Positions 1 through 4,731 of a stretch of 5,199 nucleotides of DNA are shown piece after piece. A program made the translations under genes and the position numbers. The stretch's first letter is position 1; every line of letters begins with the position of its first letter. The notes below the pieces were generated by a model. The model saw only the letters and a list, made by a program, of their open reading frames with translations. It did not search any database and was not told the DNA's origin. The stretch is from Acidimicrobiia bacterium (GTDB lineage: Bacteria; Actinomycetota; Acidimicrobiia; Acidimicrobiales; Bin134): the NCBI GenBank assembly GCA_009843565.1, contig VYDF01000054.1, positions 1,690 to 6,888 of the forward strand, written 5' to 3'.

Positions 1-301
1 CGCCGGGCCCGATCTTGGGTCGGTACTTCATCTCCTTGACAACGATGTTGGTGCTGTTTCGTCGAGACTCCTTGGCCCGTTGGGCGGCCTCGTACTTGTA
101 CTTGCCGTAGTCCATAATCCGGCACACCGGCGGGTTCGCCTTCTCAGCGACCTCTACCAGGTCTAAGCCGGCATCACGGGCCATGTCCAACGCCTCTGGC
201 AGCAGGCGAATGCCTATCTGCTGTCCATCCTGATCGACGAGGCGAACCTCATGGGCTCTTATCCTGTCGTTGATCCGGGGCTCAGCATCTGCCGAAGCTA
301 T
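1..301 (-). CDS. infC: Translation initiation factor IF-3, 5' part, cut by window edge
   Basis: IF3 binds the 30S subunit, prevents early joining of 50S and checks the start codon and initiator tRNA. The 100 codons visible cover the N-terminal domain (EPRINDRIRAHEVRLVDQDG at about residues 7-26, then DLVEVAEKANPPVCRIMDYG) and the basic linker helix (KYKYEAAQRAKESRRN) leading into the C-terminal domain (KEMKYRPKIGPG) at the edge. These match the family closely, so identity is secure. In this frame a TGA lies at 308-310. Between it and EPRIND the codons are TCG GCC ATA GCT TCG GCA GAT GCT, with no ATG, GTG, TTG or CTG. The first in-frame ATG falls inside the conserved N-domain (LDMARDAG) and would destroy it. 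I therefore place the start at ATA (299-301). A non-AUG start is known for IF3 genes (AUU in E. coli, used for autoregulation). rpmI and rplT probably follow beyond the window. Confidence 0.96.
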   Translation of the reverse strand, partial: MASADAEPRINDRIRAHEVRLVDQDGQQIGIRLLPEALDMARDAGLDLVEVAEKANPPVCRIMDYGKYKYEAAQRAKESRRNSTNIVVKEMKYRPKIGPG

Positions 302-312
302 GGCCGATCACC
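299..312 (-). promoter_or_regulatory. infC ribosome binding site with ATA start codon
   Basis: On the minus strand GGTGATC (306-312) is followed by GGCC and then ATA (299-301). GGTGATC is complementary to the 5' half of the usual 16S anti-SD tail (GATCACCTCC), giving seven pairs just upstream of the proposed start. The in-frame TGA stop (308-310) lies within this same motif. The pairing is seen in the sequence. Use of ATA as start is inferred from the absence of any ordinary start codon. An ATC at 272-274 within the RIND motif is a less likely alternative because it would remove conserved residues and has weaker SD context. Confidence 0.5.
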
Positions 313-408
313 GCTCTGCAATGCGCACAATCCTCTCTCTCGACTATTGGGGTTGGCCCGCCGGGAACAGATAGCGATCCCGCTTGCGCGCCGAAGTTGC
401 GGGGTAAC

Positions 409-438
409 AGTATCAGCGTTAGGGCACAATCACGCCAA
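409..438 (-). promoter_or_regulatory. Possible infC promoter
   Basis: In the divergent region the minus strand has TTGGCG (433-438) and GATACT (409-414), 18 bases apart. Each matches four of six bases of the -35 and -10 consensus. Transcription from here would give an infC leader of about 100 bases. That leader would hold a short inverted repeat (CCCGC at 399-403 pairing with GCGGG at 379-383) and a purine tract (complement of 332-341). The match is weak and other placements are possible. The rest of 302-466 shows no tRNA, riboswitch or clear operator. For the plus strand the nearest -10-like hexamer is CACAAT (425-430), with no good -35 element. Confidence 0.22.
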
Positions 439-446
439 ACGAGGCG

Positions 447-454
447 AAAAGGAG
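447..454 (+). promoter_or_regulatory. Ribosome binding site of the DUF1844-like gene
   Basis: AAAAGGAG, a strong match to the SD consensus, ends 12 bases before the ATG at 467. The spacing is longer than ideal, but this is the only strong SD near the conserved start MSTLWTPGGE, so it supports the start at 467 rather than any upstream codon. Confidence 0.6.
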
Positions 455-466
455 TCAAGAAAGACG

Positions 467-943
467 ATGAGCACACTGTGGACACCAGGCGGAGAGGTAC
501 CAGTTGACGACGGCAGGGGGCGCTCGGCCACCCCGCCACCCCAGGGCTCGGCCGACCAACCCGAAGATCCGTTGGCCGGGCTGAGCGACGAGGAGCGGGC
601 TCAAGCAGAGGAACTGGCCCAGCAGCTGGCCGAGGCCCGAGAGCAGATCGCCCAAACTCCGGCATCGGTGGTGGTGGGCAACCACGCCATGGGGCTCTAT
701 GAGCTGGGGGCCATCCACCTCAGCCAGCAGCCGCCGAATTTGGACGAAGCCCGGTTGGCCATCGACGCCCTCGGCGCGCTGGTCGACGGGCTCGAGGGCC
801 GCCTCGGCGAGCACGAGGCCACGCTGAAGGACGCCCTCCACCAGATCCGCATGGCATTCGTGCAAGTGTCGCGTCTCGTCGAGGGTTCGGACGACGAGGC
901 AGGAGACGAGGCGGGGGAAGCCGAGGGATCTAGCGAGGAGTAA
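467..943 (+). CDS. DUF1844-like protein, unknown function
   Basis: A 158-residue soluble protein with no signal peptide or membrane segment. It begins MSTLWTPGGEVPVDDG and then has a Pro/Gln-rich stretch (about 20-35). A charged, coiled-coil-prone helix follows (about 38-62, EERAQAEELAQQLAEAREQ). The conserved core at about 65-135 reads VVVGNHAMGLYELGAIHLSQ, then PPNLDEARLAIDALGALVDGLEGRLGEHEATL and LHQIRMAFVQV. The core resembles the DUF1844 family, whose pattern is a small helical domain with an Id-L-mL-ektkGnL-eE-L--lR--fv signature. The last 20 residues are strongly acidic. The frame is open upstream to 251, but that part overlaps infC on the other strand, and the SD plus the conserved N-terminus place the start at 467. 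The gene is divergent from infC. As I recall, DUF1844 genes often sit beside infC in actinobacteria, which hints at a link to translation, but no function is established. Confidence 0.85.
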   Translation: MSTLWTPGGEVPVDDGRGRSATPPPQGSADQPEDPLAGLSDEERAQAEELAQQLAEAREQIAQTPASVVVGNHAMGLYELGAIHLSQQPPNLDEARLAIDALGALVDGLEGRLGEHEATLKDALHQIRMAFVQVSRLVEGSDDEAGDEAGEAEGSSEE

Positions 944-1154
944 TCCCGGCCGCCTCCCACGAGCCCCGGTGCCCAGGGGTCAAGTGGAAGGTCACCGCGA
1001 TTCCAGCCTCGATCGCGCGGCTTCCGTCAGCGATCGCCGTGCAGTGGAACGGGTAGGCGGCACCGTCCCTTGCATCCACCACGCCCCAGCCGGTGGCGTC
1101 GTCGAAGTCGACGACCGTGCCTGCGAGAGGGACGCCGGGGGCGGTCAGGCTCAA
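930..1154 (-). CDS. Small cold-shock-domain-like protein
   Basis: A 74-residue protein that looks like a single cold-shock (OB-fold) domain: GTVVDFDDATGWGVVDARDG at 12-31, YPFHCTAIADGSRAIEAG at 34-51, then VTFHLTPGHRGSWEAAGITP. In standard cold-shock proteins these places hold GTVKWFN, KGFGFI (RNP1) and VFVHFS (RNP2). Here RNP1 is TGWGVV and RNP2 is YPFHCT: aromatic positions remain but the usual lysines are missing, so nucleic-acid binding is likely but altered. The start is TTG at 1152-1154, overlapping the hisG stop as TTGA. No independent SD is visible, so translation is probably coupled to hisG. The stop (930-932) lies inside the end of the convergent DUF1844-like gene. Assignment to the fold is by pattern; the specific role is unknown. 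Confidence 0.72.
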   Translation of the reverse strand: MSLTAPGVPLAGTVVDFDDATGWGVVDARDGAAYPFHCTAIADGSRAIEAGIAVTFHLTPGHRGSWEAAGITPR

Positions 1155-2026
1155 TGGACGATTTTGGCCAGCGGCAGCTCGATGATGTCGCTGGCCCCCG
1201 CGTCGCGCAGGTCGGGAATCAGGACATTGATATCGACCTTGGGCACCACTGTCTCCACGGCATAGCCGTGTCCTCCGAACAGCTCGTTGACCGTGGGGGC
1301 CTTCATCGAGGGCAGCAGGTCGATCACCTTGTCCAAGCTGGCCGCCGGCACGTTCATCTTCACCAGCACCTTGCCTCGGGCCTCCAGCACCCCGCCCAAG
1401 AGGGTGTGGATCTGCTCCATGGCATGGCGGCGCTCGGGGTCGGCATAGCTGGCCGGGTTGGCCACCAACTCGGTGTAGGAGGTGAGGATGGTGTGAATGA
1501 TCTTGAGGCCAGCGGCCCGCAGCGCTCGGCCGGTCTCGGTGATCTCCACCACCGCATCCACGATGTCGGGGGCCTTGGCCTCGGTGGCCCCATACGAAAG
1601 GGCGATGTCGGCTTCAATGCCCAAATCGTCGAAGAAGCGCTTGGTCAAGGCGGGATATTCGCTGGAGATCTTCACCCCCTGGGGCAAGTCTTCAACGGCT
1701 TCCCACGGCGAATCGCCCGGTACAGCCAGTACCATCCGAATCGGCTGGGAGGTGTTCTTGGAGTACTGGAGCTGGCCCAAAGACACCACTTCGCTGTCGG
1801 TCTCGACCACCCAATCTCGCCCGGTGATGCCCAAGTCGAACAGCCCGTCGGCCACATAGCGGGGAATCTCCTGGGGTCGCAGGATGCGGACCTGGTCTAT
1901 GCGGGGGTCGTTGATGGTCCCCTTGTAGGCCACGTCCGAGCTGCGGTTCACGGGGATGTCGGCCGCGTCGAAGAGCTCCAAGGTCGCCCTTTCCAGCGAC
2001 CCCTTGGGCAAGACCAATGAGAGCAT
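1151..2026 (-). CDS. hisG: ATP phosphoribosyltransferase, long form
   Basis: Catalyses the first, committed step of histidine synthesis: ATP plus PRPP give phosphoribosyl-ATP and pyrophosphate. It is cytosolic and normally feedback-inhibited by histidine. The 291-residue length and the C-terminal segment (about 215-291, KVLVKMNVPAASLDKVIDLLPSMKAPTVNEL) show the long, hexameric form with its own ACT-like regulatory domain, which does not need HisZ. The catalytic part shows LVLPKGSLE (4-12), DLGITGRDWV (64-73) and the PRPP-binding segment GATEAKAPDIVDAVVEITETG (146-166). The ATG at 2024-2026 has GAGG only one base upstream, which is too close. The TTG at codon 4 (2015-2017) has better spacing, but the ATG fits family N-termini (MLSLVLPKGS). 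There is no other his gene in view: ribD lies 47 bases upstream and a cold-shock-like gene overlaps its stop. Confidence 0.97.
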   Translation of the reverse strand: MLSLVLPKGSLERATLELFDAADIPVNRSSDVAYKGTINDPRIDQVRILRPQEIPRYVADGLFDLGITGRDWVVETDSEVVSLGQLQYSKNTSQPIRMVLAVPGDSPWEAVEDLPQGVKISSEYPALTKRFFDDLGIEADIALSYGATEAKAPDIVDAVVEITETGRALRAAGLKIIHTILTSYTELVANPASYADPERRHAMEQIHTLLGGVLEARGKVLVKMNVPAASLDKVIDLLPSMKAPTVNELFGGHGYAVETVVPKVDINVLIPDLRDAGASDIIELPLAKIVH

Positions 2027-2073
2027 GCCTCAACGCTACTGGTCACCGGCTGCCGGTCTGCGATCAATACTGG
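2027..2073. other. ribD-hisG gap with a small inverted repeat
   Basis: The largest gap inside the minus-strand cluster. It contains ACCGG (2045-2049) and CCGGT (2053-2057) around a three-base loop. No T-tract follows on the minus strand, so it does not look like an intrinsic terminator. It may be a weak mRNA hairpin or chance in GC-rich DNA. Confidence 0.25.
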
Positions 2074-3099
2074 CTATTCGGGCCGAAGGTCGATCCGCAG
2101 GTCGGGGCCAAGCTGGGAGACCCCGGTGATCTCTCCCCGCCATAGCTCATCTATGGAGGGGGTGCCGGGGCCAGTGAACATGGGACGGCCGTCGTCGCCC
2201 CCAAACAGCGCGGGGGCCAGATAAACCACGTATTGGTCCACCAAGCCAGCCCGGTGGAAGGCAGCCGCAGTTGCGGCCCCTCCTTCCACGAGGAGCTGGA
2301 CCACTCCCCGTTCTCCCAGTTCACACAGCACCTGCTCCAGCGGCCCATCCAGCTCCAGAGCAGGCTGGATGCGGGCATCGGGCGGAGCAGTGCCCAACAC
2401 CACCCGCAGTGGCTGGCTGGTGCGGGGAGTCACTCCAGAGGGGGGCTGCCAGTCGCGCACGGTCAGAGCGGGATCATCGGCTCGGACGGTGCCCGCCCCC
2501 ACCAGCACCGCATCACTTTCGGCTCGAATCCGATGGACGTCGGCCCGGGCGTCAGGACCGGTGATCCAGCGGCTAGTGGCATCGGGCGCGGCGATTCGGC
2601 CGTCGAGGCTGGCGGCCAGCTTCAGCACAACCCAGGGTCGTCCCGTGCGGCGGTGCCTCAGGTAGGGGGCAAGCAACTCGGCGGCCTCGGCAGCCCGTAG
2701 GCCCAATTCCACGTCTATCCCAGACTCTCGGAGCGCAGCGAGGCCCCGGCCCGACACCACAGGATCGGGATCCTCAACGGCCACCACCACCCGGGCGATC
2801 TTTGCGGCAACAATGGCCTCGGTACACGGCCCAGTGCGACCCCGGTGGTCACACGGCTCGAGGGTGGTGTAGAGGTCGGCCCCTTCGGCTCTCGGGCCGG
2901 CAGCTTCCAGGGCATTGACTTCAGCGTGGTTGCCACCGGGCGGTGACGTGGCGCCCAGGTACTGATTCTCGCCGGCATCGATCACGCAGCCCACCCACGG
3001 ATTGGGAGAGGTCACCAGCCGACAGGAACGGGCTGCCTCCAAGGCCAAGTCCATCATGCGACCACCGCGTATTGCCTGGTCGCTCCGGGGCACTGTCAA
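2074..3099 (-). CDS. ribD: Bifunctional diaminohydroxyphosphoribosylaminopyrimidine deaminase / 5-amino-6-(5-phosphoribosylamino)uracil reductase
   Basis: Performs two consecutive steps of riboflavin synthesis: zinc-dependent deamination of the pyrimidine made from GTP, then NADPH-dependent reduction of the ribose side chain. With the TTG start at 3097-3099 it is 341 residues. The N-terminal deaminase domain (to about 150) has SPNPWVGCVI, the zinc/catalytic HAE (NHAEVNAL, about 57-64) and PCDHRGRTGPC (about 82-92, two zinc cysteines). The reductase domain (about 155-341) has LKLAASLDGRIAA, SRWITGPDARADVHRIRAES, VGAGTVRADDPALTVR and LLVEGGAATAAAFHRAGLVD. Start choice: TTG overlaps the mog stop (TTGA), GTG is at 3091-3093 and ATG at 3055-3057. 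The residues before the ATG look like a normal RibD N-terminus, which favours TTG or GTG. The middle of the reductase domain is shorter than in E. coli RibD. No ribE, ribBA or ribH is in view. Confidence 0.95.
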   Translation of the reverse strand: MTVPRSDQAIRGGRMMDLALEAARSCRLVTSPNPWVGCVIDAGENQYLGATSPPGGNHAEVNALEAAGPRAEGADLYTTLEPCDHRGRTGPCTEAIVAAKIARVVVAVEDPDPVVSGRGLAALRESGIDVELGLRAAEAAELLAPYLRHRRTGRPWVVLKLAASLDGRIAAPDATSRWITGPDARADVHRIRAESDAVLVGAGTVRADDPALTVRDWQPPSGVTPRTSQPLRVVLGTAPPDARIQPALELDGPLEQVLCELGERGVVQLLVEGGAATAAAFHRAGLVDQYVVYLAPALFGGDDGRPMFTGPGTPSIDELWRGEITGVSQLGPDLRIDLRPE

Positions 3100-3584
3100 T
3101 GCTCGGTGGGCTGGTCGGCCAGCAGGCGCAAGGCGTGGGGAAGCATGTCGAGCACCGCACCCAGGCACTCCACCGACCCCTTGGGCGAGCCGGGAAGGTT
3201 CACGATCAGCGCCGTGCCCCTGGTGCCGGCGATGGCTCTCGACAGGCGGCCGAATGGGCTTACCAGCCGGGAGGCTTCGGCCAGCCCGTCGGCTCGGCGC
3301 TCCAGAACCGCGGCGGTGCCCTCCGGAGTGAGGTCTCGGGGTCCGAAGCCCGTGCCCCCGGTGGTGACGATGAGGCCGGCGAACCCATTGGACATGTCCG
3401 AAAGGGCATCGCGCACCGACTCGATTCCGTCCTCGACAGCCCGGCGGTCGGCGATCTCATAACCCTCGCCGGCCAGCATCTCGACTAGGGCGTCGCCCGA
3501 GCCGTCTTGGCGGGTGCCGGCGATCACGCCGTCCGACACGGTCAGAACTTTTGCAACCAGCCCGGCAGTCTCTTGGTCAGCCAT
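3096..3584 (-). CDS. mog: MogA/MoaB-family molybdopterin adenylyltransferase-like protein
   Basis: The family adenylylates molybdopterin with ATP ahead of molybdenum insertion; some MoaB-type members have unclear roles. The 162-residue length is typical of the stand-alone domain. Visible motifs are AKVLTVSDGVIAGTRQDGSG (11-30), the nucleotide/molybdopterin loop LIVTTGGTGFGPRDLTPEGT (71-90) with its conserved Asp in GPRD, SRAIAGTRG (115-123) and VNLPGSPKG (128-136). The ATG at 3582-3584 lies 11 bases after the rsmB stop, with only a weak SD. Its stop overlaps the proposed ribD start by four bases. No other molybdenum cofactor gene is near, so its place here looks like operon neighbourhood rather than pathway clustering. 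MogA cannot be told from MoaB by eye, so the symbol is provisional. Confidence 0.9.
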   Translation of the reverse strand: MADQETAGLVAKVLTVSDGVIAGTRQDGSGDALVEMLAGEGYEIADRRAVEDGIESVRDALSDMSNGFAGLIVTTGGTGFGPRDLTPEGTAAVLERRADGLAEASRLVSPFGRLSRAIAGTRGTALIVNLPGSPKGSVECLGAVLDMLPHALRLLADQPTEH

Positions 3585-3595
3585 AGCCGGTCACA

Positions 3596-4378
3596 CTACC
3601 CATCGGGAGTTTTGTAGATGACAGCAAACATCCCATCAGTGTTGTGATCTTGGGGGAGGACAAGGGCGCCGCGGCCGTGGGAGCGCCAGCGAGGATCGTC
3701 AATGGGGACTGCGACGGCAGACGGGTGCTCCCGGGCCACCAACTCGTCGATGGTCACCGTCTCGGCCTTGGTCATGGTGCAGACGGAGTAGGCCACAACG
3801 CCTCCTGGTCGGACCATTTCGAACGCAGCTCGTACCAAATCGGCCTGGAGCTGGGCTAGTTCGACGACATCGCCAGGGCTTACTCGCCAGCGGGCATCGG
3901 CCCGTCGCCCCAGCACGCCCAGCCCGGAACAGGGAGCGTCCACCAGGACCCGGTCAAAGGAATTGGGGCGAAACGGAGGATGGCAACCGTCAGCGGCCAA
4001 CACTCCGGCCAAGGAAGCACCCGTCTTGACGGAATTGGCCGCGACCAATTGGGCCCGATGCCGGCGATGATCAGCCGCCACCACTGTGGCCTGATTAAGG
4101 GCCATAGCCGTCGCTTTGCCTCCTGGGCCGGCGCACATATCCAACACCCGATCCCCCGGCTGAGGATCAACCAACTCGGCCACCCATTGCGACGCCTGAT
4201 CCTGGGTGTAGCCGTCGGGCCGAACGGTGACTGGTGGTGGCCGGTTCATGTGTTCCAATGCGCCGAGAGCATCGCTGGCACCGAGATCAAGTTCCAGCTG
4301 TTCAATGACCCAGTCTGGATAGCTGAGTCGGATCGCCTCGGTAGGCCAAGCTGCCTCCAGGTCAGCCACCCGCCGCAA
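3596..4378 (-). CDS. rsmB: 16S rRNA m5C967 methyltransferase, C-terminal part after a frame break
   Basis: This frame holds the SAM-dependent RNA methyltransferase domain of RsmB, which makes m5C967 in 16S rRNA. Residues are counted from the TTG at 4376-4378. Visible are SAM motif I LDMCAGPGG (79-87), DAPCSGLG with Cys150 (147-154) and the second cysteine motif YSVCTM with Cys200, the nucleophile position in this family. The frame continues upstream of 4378 without a stop: AAG GGA TTC GTC AAC GCC GTC gives KGFVNAV, then LRRVADLEAAWP, which is the conserved end of the NusB-like domain. The TTG is therefore probably not a real start. The true gene is one reading frame with the 4246-4731 part, about 378 residues if one base is restored. 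That is shorter than the 429 residues of E. coli RsmB, because MNRPPPVTVRPDGYTQDQAS joins the two domains almost directly. All catalytic motifs are intact. Confidence 0.88.
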   Translation of the reverse strand: MRRVADLEAAWPTEAIRLSYPDWVIEQLELDLGASDALGALEHMNRPPPVTVRPDGYTQDQASQWVAELVDPQPGDRVLDMCAGPGGKATAMALNQATVVAADHRRHRAQLVAANSVKTGASLAGVLAADGCHPPFRPNSFDRVLVDAPCSGLGVLGRRADARWRVSPGDVVELAQLQADLVRAAFEMVRPGGVVAYSVCTMTKAETVTIDELVAREHPSAVAVPIDDPRWRSHGRGALVLPQDHNTDGMFAVIYKTPDG

Positions 4379-4731
4379 GACGGCGTTGACGAATCCCTTT
4401 GGCGGCGGGATGCGGCTCCTACGGTCTCGCTCACCGCCGCATAGGCCGGGGTGTCCATCATGTGGAGCTGGTAGGCCCCAATCCTCAGCAAGTTTCGGGT
4501 GGTGAGGTCGGGCGGGTCAGACACGAAGCCGTCGATGAGATGGTCCAAGGCCCGGCGCATACGGGTGACCCCGTAGACCAATTCGGTGATGAACCCGGCA
4601 TCGCGCTCGGGCAGCTTGGCTGAGGCCAATACCAAGTTGGCAAAGGCCCCGTCGCCCTCGATCCGGTCGAGGAGCTGGGCGGCGACGGCTCGGGCGTTTG
4701 GCGACGCCTCACCCGATTGGGGGCGGCTCAC
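4246..4731 (-). CDS. rsmB: 16S rRNA m5C967 methyltransferase, N-terminal NusB-like part before a frame break
   Basis: The first ~105 codons encode the NusB-like RNA-binding domain of RsmB: NARAVAAQLLDRIEGDGAFANLVL, then RDAGFITELVYGVTRMRRALDHLID, RNLLRIGAYQLHMMDTPAYAAVSETVG. After about 4417 this frame loses all family likeness (ASRRQRDSSTPSCGG onward) and runs to a stop at 4246, while the expected KGFVNAVLRRV lies one frame away. The GTG start (4729-4731) overlaps the fmt stop as GTGA, indicating coupled translation with fmt. As written, the product would be a NusB-like domain with a nonsense tail and no methyltransferase domain. A single missing base, either a real mutation or an assembly/sequencing error, explains it best. 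Confidence 0.85.
   Translation of the reverse strand: MSRPQSGEASPNARAVAAQLLDRIEGDGAFANLVLASAKLPERDAGFITELVYGVTRMRRALDHLIDGFVSDPPDLTTRNLLRIGAYQLHMMDTPAYAAVSETVGAASRRQRDSSTPSCGGWLTWRQLGLPRRSDSAIQTGSLNSWNLISVPAMLSAHWNT
4399..4417 (-). other. Frame break inside rsmB
   Basis: Upstream of this stretch the frame reads AYAAVSETVG; downstream the frame encoding KGFVNAVLRRV is shifted by -1. Adding one base between GCA (4411-4413) and TCCCGCCGCC restores one frame (…VGAA, then PPPKGFVNAV). No classic X XXY YYZ slippery heptamer is present in the zero frame (CGC CAA AGG GAT) and no obvious pseudoknot is seen, so programmed frameshifting is unlikely. The break lies next to a short C/G triplet run that is prone to indels. 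Confidence 0.8.

Noticed and set aside
251..466. Upstream extension of the DUF1844-like frame
   Set aside because: It overlaps the start of infC on the other strand, has no family likeness, and the strong SD and conserved MSTLWTPGGE place the start at 467.
1070..2020. Long plus-strand open frame (316 codons) opposite hisG
   Set aside because: Its translation is rich in His, Gly and Gln with no recognisable domain, and it lies exactly antisense to the well-conserved hisG. It is a shadow frame of GC-rich coding DNA.
2045..2057. Inverted repeat between ribD and hisG as a terminator
   Set aside because: The stem is only five pairs with no T-tract on the minus strand, and the downstream gene is in the same direction with short spacing.
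2160..2220. GGDDGRP in RibD resembling a GGDEF cyclase motif
   Set aside because: It sits in the normal C-terminal part of the RibD reductase domain after YLAPALFGG; there is no cyclase domain around it.
2943..3488. Plus-strand open frame of 181 codons opposite mog and ribD
   Set aside because: Low-complexity Arg/Gly/Pro-rich translation antisense to two genes with clear family motifs.
4390..4425. Programmed -1 frameshift in rsmB
   Set aside because: No slippery heptamer fits the zero frame, no SD-like stimulator or clear pseudoknot is seen, and RsmB is not known to need frameshifting.
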